Positions 12,270-24,402 of a stretch of DNA of 64,000 nt are shown one piece after another. How positions within the stretch are numbered: the stretch's first letter is position 1; each line of letters starts with the position of its first letter. Below the pieces are notes generated by a model. The model was not told the origin of the DNA and did not search any database. It was given only the letters and a program-made list of their open reading frames with translations. The translations under genes were made by a program, and so were the position numbers. The DNA lies in assembly GCA_015680685.1 (NCBI GenBank), contig MNCI01011459.1:140031-204030 (forward strand). Direction: 5' to 3'. The stretch is from Gnetum montanum (Eukaryota > Streptophyta > Gnetopsida > Gnetales > Gnetaceae).

Positions 12270-12405
12270 AATTTGTAAAACAAAAATGTGTAAGAAAAAA
12301 ACGTGTAAAAAAATGTGTAAGACAAAAGACTTGTAAAACAAAAACATTGTAAAACAAAAATGCGTAAAACAAAAATTTGTGAAAAAAAAAACATGTAAAA
12401 AAAAA
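12270..12405. repeat. short tandem array of AATGTGTAAAACAAAA-like units
   Basis: Degenerate units of about 15-18 bp (variants of TGTAAAACAAAAA) repeat eight or so times. Shorter versions stand at the same position in E2 (about 26240-26285) and E4 (about 53490-53525). The array lies just downstream of pol in element orientation and accounts for the odd Phe/Cys-rich minus-strand open frames here. Confidence 0.75.
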
Positions 12406-12542
12406 CTTAAAAGAAATGAGGACCCCATATGGTTAACATAGGTGGCCATCTCCCCCATGACTGAGTGGAAAGGGAGAGATCTAAAATAATGAGTGCCTAT
12501 TTGAATTTCTAAGAAGTGTCCAACTTCTCTCAATTGATGATC

Positions 12543-12989
12543 TTAGATTAAGGGGTGGAAGTTGGCGANTATCTTAGAAATTTCCAAGGAAAGATCACGG
12601 ATCCTAAGGCATGCATCTACTATACTAAGCCATGCCCTTCCCATTATAATTGGGAAGTCCCCTTCGTTGTTGTTGACTTCAATCACCAGGAAATCAGCTG
12701 GGTAAGACCAACCACACACAGTGGTAATGATGTCCTCCACCAATCCCAAGGAAACGGTGATAGACTAGTCTGCCAGCTCTAATTGAATGTTGCTCTTCTT
12801 AAGTTGGGGCAGGTTCCAGGCTTGATACATCTCTTGTGAAATTAAGTTGACTTTGGAACCTGAGTCAAGAAGAGCCCTATGTGGATCATTTCTGGTGACT
12901 TGAAGGTAGATTAAGGGACTTCCAAGATCAGTTAGTTTCTTGAGAAGGTGGCCTACCTTGATCCAGTCAGCTACGGTATGCGTCAACAT
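12543..12989 (-). pseudogene. E1 aspartic protease domain (Athila-type)
   Basis: Retropepsin-like protease that would process the gag-pol polyprotein. The active-site motif LLDSGS is intact, with its Asp codon at 12866-12864, followed by VNLISQEMY, and the flap/C-terminal part shows GLVEDI and DFPIIMGRAWLS. A stop between 12765 and 12749 splits the domain. E2 and E4 read LDLG at the active site where E1 reads LDSG. The coding sequence ends at the N at 12569, after which RT would be expected but is absent. Confidence 0.75.
12569..12569. other. single N where E1 loses RT-RNase H-integrase
   Basis: Right of the N the sequence matches the end of protease. About 75 bp to its left, the 3' noncoding tail homology begins. 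E4 has about 3.2 kb (roughly 53610-56830) in this interval. The gap may be a real deletion or an unsized assembly gap. Confidence 0.8.
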
Positions 12990-13649
12990 AACCGTATGCG
13001 TTAAGCTCTATTGGACTGAAGGGTGCTCAAAAGTGCTAGATGGTGGAGGAGTGTACATGGGCTCAACCGCTTGTTGTTGTGAGAGTTTGTCTGGGCTTTT
13101 AGTTCTGAAGAAGGGTCTTCTCTTTTTATAGTTTTTAGAACTAGCAGCAGGTTGAATATTTACAACTCTCGTAGTGTGACATTGCTGAGGTTGAGTAGGA
13201 AGTTCCCCTTGCATTGTTGGAGTAGGAGGTGTTATGGGAACTACTTGTGAAAGAGGTGCGGATGGATTTGGAAGATGATGTGGGTATGGAGTGTCTCCTG
13301 GAGGAGGAGTCCTTCTAAAGTACTCCCAAACTTGGTAGTGATGATAGGGAGTTGTGTGACTCATAGAGTCACTTGGAGAAATCGGCTACTGCACATAATA
13401 TCCATAAGGATTAGGCTGCTGGTAAGGGTACTGATGTTTCGACGATGGCATCCCCCATGACCATGGGTATTTCCACTGCTGATGCTATCCGATGGGTTGT
13501 GGTGGACTTCCACTTGGATAATACATTAATGGTTGGTGGAACTGCCTTGGGTTACCTTGGGGATAAGGTAACCTACAGGGTGTTTTCCATTGATTAAGTC
13601 TTGGATTAAGTGCATACACCCCAGATTCCTGTAGATGTTAGATGATTGG

Positions 13650-15503
13650 GCAACATCCCTTAGGATGGTCATAGTGGTAGATCTCACATCCACCATCATC
13701 ATCTGTGTCTGAATCCACAACTTCATCGAAGATAGTAATTTTCCCCTTACCCTTGTTATGTGCAGGGCCTAAATCTCTCCACTTTGTCTTACCTTTGTCA
13801 CTACTTTTTTCTACCTTAGACTCTTCTACAATTTTTTAAGACAGTTTCAATTTTAGAGTCTAAGGAACTCCATACGTCATCTACCTTAGCCACTATTTTT
13901 TTTGTTAACTTTTGAATCAGAAAGGTTTCCTATTCACCAACTCTTCAATTATTGACTCATCCTCTTCATTGCAAAATTTCACTCCCTTCTTTTGAAGACA
14001 GGGATCATGGTTGTATTTTTCCGCACTTTCCCTTTTTCGTAGCTCACCTTCTTCTTTTGCTACTTTCTCCAACAAGTGATGTACTTCATGGGCTCTAAGA
14101 TGTGAAAGTCTCCCTTGGGCATACATCCCAAGGGTTCTTCTAGTTTCATGCCTTAGCCCATCCACGATGTGACGAAGTTGATCCCACTAAGCATAACCAT
14201 GGACCAGGCAACGATGTTACAATGTATAGTAGCGGGCCATGGAAGCATCCAAGGGTTCATGAGTACCTTGCTTCCAACCCTGGATCTGCTTATGCAAATT
14301 AGACACTCGAAAGTACATTTGATACTTATCGTTGAAGAGTTCTAGCATCGTACTCCACCTCCTGATGGTTTCCGGTTCTAAGGATCAGTACCAACTCTCT
14401 ACTTCCTTAATGAGTGTTCTTGGGAACAACTTAAGTTTTTGCCACTCATTTTCTATATTCTACAAGGCACAGGCATCATGGAATGCCTGTAAATGATGCT
14501 ACAGATCAGTGTTGTATCCCCCCTCAAAGTGTGGGATGTTGTTCATGTCTAAGCGTTTGATCCGAATATCCTTTAAATGCCTTGTTGGAATCCTAACTTC
14601 CTCCGTTATATCGAGCATACTTCAGGTTGCAAGTAGGGGCCCTTCATGATCATCTCCTTCATGACACCTGTGATGTCTTCGTCATTCCCTACTTTCCCTA
14701 TGTCCTTGCCCTTGTCCTCTCTATTGACTTTCTTGTCGAGGTCTCTCATTTTGTCTACCTTTATCCTCTCCATTGTGTTCATGATGGTTGCGCCCAGATG
14801 CAGAAGGAGAGGGTATGTGATGTGAAGAAGGGGAAGAATAAGGGGAACCATCGCCATGATGATGTTTCTTTCCTTCTCTTTGGCTGCTATGGCCCCAATC
14901 CTAGTGATGATCTAAGTGCCCATCCTTATTATGATTTGTTGTTCCCTTTGTGAACAGTTGGTGTTCACGGGGATCAGAACCAGTGTTACGTATCGTTGAT
15001 CATAGGTTCTGATACCCAACCTCCTCACCATCGTTAGGAGGGGAAACATCTCTTGATAGTGAACCATTTATAAGTGGTTCACCATCGCTAATTTCACTAA
15101 GTACTTGCGGGACGTCTTTGCCCTTCAATAGTGTATGTTGGCTCTCCTGCCTTAAGTCCCTCATACGTTGCAAAGCTGTGGGATGGTAATCCCTCATGTC
15201 AAAATCATCCATAACATATTCAGTATAAAATTCTATCATGCCAATCTGTGCCAAAGCATGGAGAAGCATGTTAGGGATTGCCTGATCTAGGGGTAACACT
15301 ATGTTACCATGCAGATCTCTCCAATGCATTTGTTCATCTTGATGGAAGATAAAAGTAAAATTGGGAATATACTCATCGGGATGAGTATATTCCACCCTAT
15401 ATTGTTGAGGAACTTTCTGATTTAGGTTATGTGTTTTTGATTGTCGACTGTTCTTTGTATTATCCTTAGGTGATGTGCTCTTGTGAGAAGAAGAAGAAGA
15501 CAT
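13650..15503 (-). pseudogene. E1 gag
   Basis: Gag starts at ATG 15503 (MSSSSSHKST...), about 125 bp downstream of the primer site, and is open to 15000. The capsid-like retrotransposon gag core lies at 14360-13917 (WKQGTHEPLDASMARYY..., then RRTLGMYAQGRLSHLRAHEV). A zinc-knuckle-like motif at 13688-13650 (CEIYHYDHPKGCC) has its second Cys replaced by Tyr. A Pro/Gln/Tyr-rich linker to the protease follows. Frameshifts and stops interrupt it. Gag would form the virus-like particle and bind element RNA. Confidence 0.75.
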
Positions 15504-15628
15504 GATGTCTTATTCGGTGTGCTAATTACCATTATATAATTTTTATCTTGATTAACCCAAAGGTTCGTTTAGGCTCCCAACAGTGTGAGTGATATCCTTT
15601 ATGTTCTATTCAATGCACAAACACTTAG

Positions 15629-15647
15629 TCCCTGGCAACAGCACCAA
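15629..15647 (-). other. E1 primer-binding site, tRNA-Asp type
   Basis: The minus strand reads TTGGTGCTGTTGCCAGGGA directly after the 5' LTR. It is near-complementary to the 3' end of plant tRNA-Asp (expected TGGCGCCGTTGCCGGGGA), the primer reported for Athila elements. Differences are mainly C/T changes. Confidence 0.8.
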
Positions 15648-16640
15648 TGATGAGTGGCGAGGTACCCCTACACTCAACCATAGGAAATGAGCATAGCACG
15701 TGCAATCTAGTCAAACTCCAAAAACTAAGTGCCTACACGCCCCATGGAACACTTGGGGTTAATCATTCGTTGTCTTCCCAGACTTACTTGTGGTTGTCAT
15801 TGTGTATGGTTAAGTAAGTCCAAGGTATATGATTTTTATGGTCTTTTATGTTTTTCTCCTATGCTATTGAGTTGAGGGTTGAGAAACTAATTACTAATTC
15901 TAACTAATGACTAAGTCTAAATTACTTAGTATCAGCATTTGTTCCCACTTACCATACACACCTTGAATTGATGCAACCATGACTACCAAACACTAATCAT
16001 TGTTGGGATCACCATGCATAACGCACGTGCTTGAAGTGGTTGTACTGAGGTGCTTAACTAGGAGGAAAGGGTTGAGATAATCTAATCTAGCCTAAGTGCG
16101 ATGAGCAGCTGATTCCTTGACTAACCATACACATCTTGGTGCACGACTGCCACTGAGATTACGAAGCGCAGATCCTGGATACGCCACTAGGTTACCAAGT
16201 AGTCACACTAGATGCTCATAATCAAGTCGTACTCATACCATGTGCGATGAGCAGATGATTCCTTGACTATCCGTACACATCCTTAGATGCTTGTAATTAA
16301 TTCGTACTCATTCTACATTACTAAGAGAAAGCAATAAATAACAATGAATAAAATCCTATTCCATGCACTGCAAGGTTTATCCAGGAAGTTCGTCTTTATT
16401 GCTGTACACAACTTGTGTTCAGGTACAATGTTGCTCGAATAAAGATCCATTCACTTTAGGACTCCTACTGTGGGCACATGGAAAATATTCTATCTCTAGA
16501 GTGATCAAACTACCAGAGTTTCCCTACTTCTAACCCAGGATGAGGAAACAAGGGAGAGCCACCTCTTATTTATAGACTTGGTGGTGGACCGTGATATCGC
16601 GTACACGATATCATGGCCTATGCGATATAGCGTCTCATCA
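15648..16640 (-). repeat. E1 5' LTR (right, 993 bp)
   Basis: Same boundaries and order as the left LTR. It ends next to the primer site at 15647 and next to target duplication GAAAT at 16641-16645. The TATA-like element lies only about 65-75 bp from the LTR start, so U3 is short and R-U5 makes up most of the LTR. Confidence 0.93.
16565..16575 (-). promoter_or_regulatory. TATA-like element of E1 5' LTR
   Basis: The minus strand reads CTATAAATAAG. The same word or CTATAAATATAG stands at the matching place in every LTR of the family: 10447-10457, 24292-24302, 33218-33228, 60377-60387, 41787-41798 and 47314-47325, with a weaker form at 51545-51555. It is the likely RNA polymerase II core promoter. 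No transcript evidence is available. Confidence 0.6.
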
Positions 16641-19632
16641 GAAATGAATTAAGATCAAAGAAGAATATATCTCTCCACCATCCTTTGCAGAAACAAAGGA
16701 AGAGTCAGGGAAAAACAGGGCATCTAATGGTGAGCCATTAAAAGGATAAGAAGATTAAAAGAATTTGTCTAAGACTAAAACTCTACATCCTAGGGTTTAC
16801 ATCGAATTTTAGTTCAAAATTGATTCAAGCAGAAAGATACTAAAGAAGGAAATAATTATTTTTTGGTGCAATTCAAAGATTTGCTAGTTTTTATTCTCTT
16901 GTCTCACAGCTCAATTGTGTCTATGTATATTTATAGCCTTTGTGTATATTTACATTTGCATTTAAAACATGTGGGTTTTTGGAACATAAAACCTTAAGTT
17001 TGAAGTGATTTTTCTTTGAAAAAGATTTAATATTTTAGTAACTAATCCATCATCCACATCTTAGTAGAAAAGTAATTATAGAACATACCATCTTAGTCCA
17101 GGAACAAAATCTAGCTTGATTAGTATAAATTGTTTAGAAGTGCTTAAAGATTTATATTATTAAAAAGAAGGGAAAAGGAAATGTTGAAGACATTTTATCC
17201 ATTAATGGAACAAAAACTAAATTTTAGAAAATTTAATGTTTAGTATAAAAATCAAATTAAGTTGTAACATGCAATATTATTAGCTAGTTATGTTTTACAC
17301 AAAAAACAAAGGTGAAGAAAGTAAGCTAAATGTTGTTCAAAAATAAATTTTTCCTAAAAGGATTCTAGGTTCAAGTCTTAGCAAAAGCTTTACTGGCCAT
17401 TTTATAATGATAGCATCGATTTAGTTCTACTTTAGAAGAAAGGTTTTAGGTTCAAGATTCAATAAGATAAGAAGTTGTAGGCTAAAATAATCTTAGTTTA
17501 TGAACTGGAGAAAGAAGTTAAATAATTAATAGGTGTATTGGCCAATCAAAAGATTAAAATATAAATTATACTTCACCTTTTTATTCATGAGGTAGGAAGA
17601 ACTGATTCTATCCTAATATGAAGCATCAAAATTACTTATATCATACTCTAAATTGGCTTGAAGAAATCTTAGGTTCAAATCTCATTTTGAATTAGAAAAT
17701 TTTATATTGTTGACATATCGGATAAAATTTTTATTTGATGATTCAAAATCATATAGAAAATGATGTCATACAACAAGGTTATTTTTTTCCTAATTAATGA
17801 AACAAAGAAAAAGGCATATTCGAATGGCTATAACGATTATGAAAAAATGAAAATGGCTAAGTGGGTATTTGGCTATTGGAAAAAAAAACTGGAGAAAAAT
17901 GCACATGGACTATCTTAGAACTTGGTGAGAACCTATTTTAGCATTAGCATTTTTCTAGATCCCTATTTACATTAGTAGCTCTTGTTTAACATTAGCATTT
18001 TATTAGATCCCTATTTTAGCTTTAGCATTTTTCTAGATTCCTATTTACATTAGTAGTTATTATTTAGAAAAAAAATTATTTTTAGATTACTTTTCACATT
18101 TGATCACATTTTTTCCCACACCTAGGATTTGGTTTTTTTAATATATGTTACTAAGGTTTGATTATTATATAAAGAACCTTTGGTAAATTTGGAGTTTCAT
18201 TCATGGAGCTAGCATAGAGGGAGTTATCATGTTGATTTTAAAGAAATCCTAATGTGTATCATAATCCTTCACTTTCTACAATAGTAATTTCTATGTCACA
18301 TTGGAATTTAAACAATGCTACATGAAGGGGGAAGAAAGTAGAAGACTTTGGTCTTCTCACCCTAGTATACAATAGAAATCAAGATGGTATTTTGGCTAAC
18401 CCTAATACTATATTTAAGAAACTATAAACAACTCCAACTAGTACATTATTTTTGGTTTTGACATTTGGAAAAGCTAATTATTCATAATAAGTACACATTC
18501 TAACTTTGACATTTGAAAATTGAGAGTGAGTACTAGCTTCTATAAAATTTAGGTTTATGGAATGGTGATATATTCCTTTAGATATTTTGATAATATTTAC
18601 TTTATTGGATATTTGGTTATTTTATGATAGTTCATGCTTGAATGTTTGGTACTCACTCTTTTGATGTAGCTACTCCTTATGCATGACTATCTAGCTATCT
18701 AATATCTTATTCCAAAATCCTTAAGGATAGCAATATTTTTATTTCCTACTCAATCTTAGGTTTGTCTTTTCCTTTGTATTATGTCTTCCAAGTAATTTAG
18801 TTATTAGTAACAATGATGAGATAGATGACGAAGTTGATGTTTAGATTTAGTTTTTATGCATTTTATAGTATATAATTTAATATGATAGTTTGCTTAATTT
18901 TTTTAAGTTATAATTTTTAGTTGGTATTTATTGTACTATAAAATACCCTTTGCTTGGTAGTCTAGATTTTACACTTTCTTGTTTTTTGTGTAAGTCTAAC
19001 TTTGTTCATAGTATTTATTTTGATAGTATTGCTATTTAATTTTAGTTATGTTTAAATATTTCTTTATGTTAAATTCCAATGATTTGATCTATTTAATTAT
19101 ATTTATCATGCAATTTATTTTGTTATTTTTCTTATATTTTGGATTATGTAATTTTAGCTTGACAATTAGGACATCAAAATATCATTGCTTAATGAACAAG
19201 TTAGGTATTGTATGCAAGGGCTATTAGCATTGTATATGATATTTTTTTTCTTTTATCTATTATTTATAATATTTTTGTGCCCCTCTAGGCCTATTTTTAA
19301 GAATTCCTACAACTTTACATGTTACCTTTTCTTGAGATCTCCCAATTTAATAAGTTTCATTTTATCTCTTTTATAAGTAATATCTTCCCAACCTAAGCCT
19401 AGTTAGTGGGATGTTACACTAGGTCCAATATCTATATGTCATCACACCCACATCTATATCTATAGCCTACCATCACTTAACAAAACCACAAGCTATTAGG
19501 AACTTGACCAACCTACTTCTCTAATAGCAAGAAAGAAAATATAACAAAATGAATAGATAAGTGTAGAAGGATAAGGAAAATGATTTAGATGATAACATGA
19601 CCAAGAGAAGATGAATTAAACATGAAAAAGTA
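16641..19632. other. AT-rich intergenic/decayed repeat DNA
   Basis: The first bases continue the sequence interrupted by E1. No domain was recognised over 3 kb. A TGTAACATCCC word (minus strand, about 19415-19405) could be an LTR start, but no partner was found. Confidence 0.5.
17937..18060. repeat. local tandem repeat, 78-bp period (48+30)
   Basis: TAGCATTTTTCTAGAT followed by TCCCTATTTACATTAGTAG (second copy TTCCTATTTACATTAGTAG) occurs at 17945 and again at 18023. A partial copy at 17993 divides the period into 48 and 30 bp. The function, if any, is unknown. Confidence 0.7.
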
Positions 19633-19649
19633 ATAAATTATTAGAAAAA

Positions 19650-19794
19650 ATAATGAGGTGTTAGCCTAATGGTAAGACTCTTGATTTGAAAGGTCCATGT
19701 CATGGGTTTGATTCTATTGGATAATGTTAAGTTATAAGATTCTAGTTAAACTATATTACAACCCTTTCAGGGTTCAGTACCCTCCTCCTTCCAC
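19650..19794 (+). mobile_element. tRNA-derived SINE (about 145 bp)
   Basis: An A-box-like TAGCCTAATGG (19662-19672) and a B-box-like GGTTTGATTC (19705-19714) have the spacing of a tRNA-derived RNA polymerase III promoter. The body ends in a pyrimidine-rich stretch. It is flanked by a 17-bp direct repeat, ATAAATTATTA(G/A)AAAAA, at 19633-19649 and 19795-19811 with one mismatch, as expected for LINE-assisted insertion. The B box has T where the consensus has C (GGTTCGA), fitting decay. No second copy is in the window. The family name is not known to me. Confidence 0.75.
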
Positions 19795-19811
19795 ATAAAT
19801 TATTAAAAAAA

Positions 19812-22800
19812 TTCAAGTTGAATTAAATTCATAGATAATCAACTTTCATGAATATCATACTTATCTATTATAATTCATGCTAATATCCAAACAAGGAAAG
19901 GAATACATATTATATCTAACATATGATATTTATCTAAAAATAATGAGCAAATACAAAATCTATCTATTGCATAACCATAAATCAAATGTGTTATATCAAG
20001 TATCAATCTAAAGAAAAAAAATGTAAATAGGCTATCAAAACATACAAATAAAAGATGGGATCAATATAAAACTACATGAGAAACCTTGACATAATCTTTA
20101 AATCATCCAAGAAAAAGAGTTCATGGTGAAGGAGTAGACAAGTGCACTTCAACCTATAAGCAAATGTTAACACATGCATAGCATACATCATCTAGTATTA
20201 TATATAAAATATCTTCTAGCAAGGATTAAGTTGTCACATTCCCATTTCCAAATGAATCCATTCTATAAAAAATATGGAAATAGTTTATAACAAATAATGT
20301 AATTATTATAATAAGATGCAAAAGAGCATGTTGTAATAATGGCCATGTCTCTTAAGGTAACCTTTTAGGATTTGACCTAAGTTATTTATACTTGGAAATT
20401 AGAAGTTGTATTAGTTTGGAGTTGATGATCTAGAAAACATGACTAATGGGTGCTAGGTCAAGGAGGATAGGAAAGTGACTGGTCATTCCTTTTGGTTAAG
20501 TATAGATCTAATTGTAATGGCAATGTTAGATTGTCTCTAAGGAGTAGGTTTTGGAGGAAGATAACCCCAAGAAATCCTTAGATTATTATCCAGATACAAT
20601 ATTTCCACATTAATAAATCTTTCTTTTCATTTTCTTCTTTATTTTCTTGCTACATTTATGTATATTTAATTCTTGTCATGACATCTAAAAATGAAATGTC
20701 ATAATTGATATTAAAGAAAATCATGACCTAGGGTCAAGTAGAATCAAAGATCAACTATAATTCAATGATGAACCATTAGCCATGATAAACCATGGATCAT
20801 TATTAAATGTCCATCATGTTAAGATGAATCATACCAAAAAAATATTGTTTCATCAAATTCCAAGATTATCAATAACCAAACTATGATGAGATCCAACTAC
20901 ACTTTAACAAGGGTAACATTAGTCTAGGTAATTCTTAACCCTCTCTTGATGATGATAAATATTTTTTTAGTTGTATAAGATTTAAAAAATACCAATAATT
21001 AATAAAATAATTATTTTTATTTTCTTGATAAGTTTTGGTTACCTATAGAACATATAAATCCTAAAATCCTGATGTTACATCCCTTATCTAAATTCCAATC
21101 AACTAAGAACATAATAAATTTAAGCTACCCATAAGATCCATTACCCTTATTTAGCTAGTAAGGTTGATTAGTAAGAAGTTGTTATGGAATCAACACTTTT
21201 TAGATAGTAACAAGATCTTTTTCCCCATAGCTTCTTCTTAAAGATAGCTAAACAAAGCTTGATAATTCTTATCCCATTTTCCAAGTTTGTCATTACATTC
21301 TAATGGAAATGAATCTCTTATGAATCCTAAATTTACTAGTGGATCACCTTAATAATTTCCATTTCATAAGAATAGATCATTTTAATCTTTCAAAATCATG
21401 AAAATTCAACTTAGTTTTTATGCATCAAAATAACATCCAATATGTGGCATTCGTCGAGATGATTCTAATGGTACTAATTTCATTCCAATTGGACTTACAA
21501 TTTTGATGATATCGATGCTTAAAATTTTTTGAAAATTATACCTTAATAAAATTAAAATTTAAAATTTTTTACAAAGTCTAAACTTGATTTAATTTTAAAA
21601 ATCTTAAGACTTGGAGGCAAATCTATAATCTCCAAGTTGAAAGTAAAAGTCTTAACATCTCTCTTGCTAGCCACCAAAGCAAACCATTTGATTCTATTTT
21701 AATTATATTACATTAAATATAAAAATATAATATTTAAAATTTTAAAGTTAAACAAATAATAATTTTTAAATGGTTTCATTGGCCAACACATAGCTATGTG
21801 AGCCCTTTCTTCAATCACATCACCCAAGGCTATCCAACACTACTAGTCTAAGTTACCTAAGGCCACCAAGGCAATGAACACTTTCATTTATGCATCTTCC
21901 CATCTATCAATGCATACCATATTTATGTCACCTTGCTGATCATGCTTGACATTTCCTCCCTATTTCACAATCCTACATTATCATAGGATTGTGCTAGATT
22001 GGTCATGCTACATCATAGCTAGTGCCTCATTGTTTTACATAGTTATATTATGCTACATCATGGCTAGGCCATGAGGCCTACCTACATAATTATGCTATGC
22101 CACATGCTATAGCATGCAAGTTGCGTGCCACATATCCTACACTCTCCATCAATATTATTTGTAATTCTCTACCTCATCATATAGCTAGAAAAAAAAATTT
22201 GATGCACTTCATCTATGTCTTTCTTTTTTTTCTCATGCTATCATGCCCATCTAGTCCAAATATTTAAATACACTCATCACCATCACCAGCACTCTTTGCT
22301 AATGTTATCTATACCTACATCCTTGTGCCCTATTACTACTACCTACCAACACTTGTTGCCTCTACTACCAACGCCTACCTACATCAATAGCACCCACTTG
22401 AATCACTATGAATGCCCTTGAAACCTCTAGTTCTAAAATAATTTTCTAGTATTTATAGCAATATGGATCATAGTATCTTTGGATACCATGAACTTTGCAA
22501 GTCTATAACAAATCAAGGCCCATAGACACTATAAATCTTTACCAGAAATGCGAAAAAAATTTTAAAGTTTGAATTAAGGATCTCAAGAGGAAAATTAAAA
22601 TATGAGTTTTCTGTCAAAATTGATCAATTGATCTAAATAGCATTATCAATGAGAACTAGGATAAAAAATTTCTAATTATGCACACTCATTCTAGAGTAGA
22701 ACTGGGATGGGTGGCCTCTTGAAAAGCTCTCGAGAAGTCTTAAGATTTATCTCCAAATTTTAAACTTTGGAAGTTCGTAACTTTTGATTTTGAAAGTCTT

Positions 22801-23803
22801 TCTCAAAAAAAAATAGTCATTTTCAATAGAATTAAATATCTCAAATGTAATGGAGGGATTAGATTCATTATACACAACTCAAAAAATTAGTTTTTAATCC
22901 TCTTCCTTAAACTATGCTTCAGTAGTTTCAAAAGCTAAATTTAGGATAACTTGGACATCCAATGTTCGCTTTTAACATGTAAATAGTTGTTACTAAAAAT
23001 TTTCAACCTCTTTAATCCAAATCGTAAGATTAGATTGATTATTTAAAAAGTAAATAATTAGGTTGAAATTTAAAATGCACCTAAGTAAGCTATAACCTAG
23101 ATTAACTAACCATATCTAATAATCCAATGGTTAGAAATAACAAATCTAATTGTTTTTTATTAGTTCAAGTCTTAGGATAACGTAATTAAGTTATACTTGT
23201 AAATGCATGTATACCACTAACCCCTAGTTGATCATTAGCTATACTACCAAATTTAATGTTTGAAGGGGGCATAAAAGTCATTAAGAGTCTAGAAAATGTA
23301 GCCAAACTATTGCTAATCCAAAATATCAACAATTGCAAAATTTGTTGCCAAACCAAAAATACAAGAAAGATTTATACCAATGTAGCCAATAACTAGATCA
23401 TTTTGTAAATATAAATCATCTTTAAAAATTATAACTTTGTGTATGATATCCATAAGAAGGAATGAGTTAATAGAGAACTCCAAAATATAGTTGAATATCA
23501 CAACATACAATGTGCTTGCAAGGTCCCTAGTCAATGAAAGACAATAACCACTATGTCTACATTGGACCTTGAACTTGCATGAATACTGATACTCACACAT
23601 TCTTGTAAAATTACAATATTAAAATGCTAATTTCTTCTCTCTACACAAAGCCCTACCATGAGAATTCCATAGCTGTAAGTCATGGGGAAGATAGAGAAAT
23701 CATGATTCTAGGGAAGCTATATAGTCTTGGCATTGGTACTTAAAATGCAATAATCAAGAAGTTATGTATGTATAATCAACATACATTTGATCATCAACCT
23801 AAC
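19812..23803. other. AT-rich region, no gene recognised
   Basis: Four kb without a domain on either strand. TGTTACATCCC at 21073 resembles an LTR start. The block near 21440-21500 is an inverted relative of 1420-1480. At 21780-22140 there are reiterated CATGGCTAGGCC/CATGCTA words. The segment ends with CTAAC, the E2 target duplication. Confidence 0.45.
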
Positions 23804-24402
23804 TGATGAGTAGTGAGGTATCCCTATACTCAACCATATGAATATGAGCGTCCACGCATAATCCTGTCGAATTCCAAGGACTAAGTGCTTATGCGCCTTT
23901 ATAGAACAAGGATGGGTTAGTCAATCATTGTCTTCCCAAGCTTACTTGTATGGCACGATTGTATGGTTAAGTAAACNTTAACAAGGAGAGAGAGAGAGAG
24001 AGAGAGAGAACACTAATTAATTAAGGAAAGCATTAAATAACTATAAATAACATTAAACAAGCAATTTTGAATGCTACCAGGTTTATCACAAAGTTCATCT
24101 TTATTTCCAGCCATAAGGTGTCCTTAGGTACACAATGCTCAAATAAAGATCCATTCACTTTATGACTCCTACTATGGGCACTCAAAAATAATTCTAACTC
24201 TGAGAAGGGAAAAAGGCAAGAGTTTGGGTAAGGGACTAAGACTAAATTAACTAACTACTGCTGAACCAAGTGCACCCACCTCTTATTTATAGGTGACAAG
24301 ATAGGCCCCGATATCAAATGTCTGATATCACTTGGAAGACTTCAATATCGCATACCTAATATCATAGATGCGATATCATGGTCTCGATATCATGGCTCAG
24401 CA
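23804..24402 (-). repeat. E2 3' LTR (left, 599 bp, incomplete)
   Basis: Corresponds to 32491-33324 but lacks roughly 240-260 bp at the N at 23977. The element-orientation start is TGCTGAG rather than TGATGAG. A (GA)n run at 23985-24009 matches one at 32930-32960 in the other LTR. Confidence 0.9.
23977..23977. other. single N at a missing-sequence junction (E2 3' LTR)
   Basis: The partner LTR has about 265 bp (roughly 32660-32926) between the same flanking words AAGTAAAC and GTTAAC. Confidence 0.85.

Larger units (their letters stand above)
10553..12490 (-). other. E1 3' noncoding tail
   Basis: About 1.9 kb between the pol end and purine tract, shared in order with E2, E4 and P. Recognisable islands are a (GA)n run at 10735-10756, a GGCTCATGCC island near 11322, a CACACCATGCAAA island near 11764, a (CA)n run at 12191-12211 and a TGTAAAACAAAA array. 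An N at 11339 marks missing sequence. The open frames here are not conserved between copies. Confidence 0.75.
9529..16640 (-). mobile_element. E1: Athila-like LTR retrotransposon lacking RT-RH-IN
   Basis: A complete insertion on the minus strand, bounded by TGATGAG...CTCATCA ends and flanked by the perfect 5-bp duplication GAAAT (9524-9528 and 16641-16645). Element order is 5' LTR 15648-16640, tRNA-Asp-type primer site, gag, protease, then a break at the N at 12569 with no RT, RNase H or integrase, then the 3' noncoding tail, purine tract and 3' LTR 9529-10539. At 7.1 kb it is about 2.5 kb shorter than E4. Assignment to the Athila lineage rests on primer type, the gag core, the zinc-knuckle form and RT/IN similarity in sister copies E2 and E4. 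Confidence 0.93.

Noticed and set aside
12150-12533. Minus-strand Phe/Cys-rich frame that looks like a membrane protein
   Set aside because: Arises from the TGTAAAACAAAA tandem array and the (CA)n run in the E1 3' tail; absent as an open frame in E2 and E4.
19381-19420. Possible LTR end (minus-strand TGTAACATCCC)
   Set aside because: No partner LTR, primer site or purine tract found; kept only as a note.
22215-22421. 68-codon plus-strand frame rich in His/Thr/Tyr
   Set aside because: C-rich low-complexity stretch with no family resemblance.
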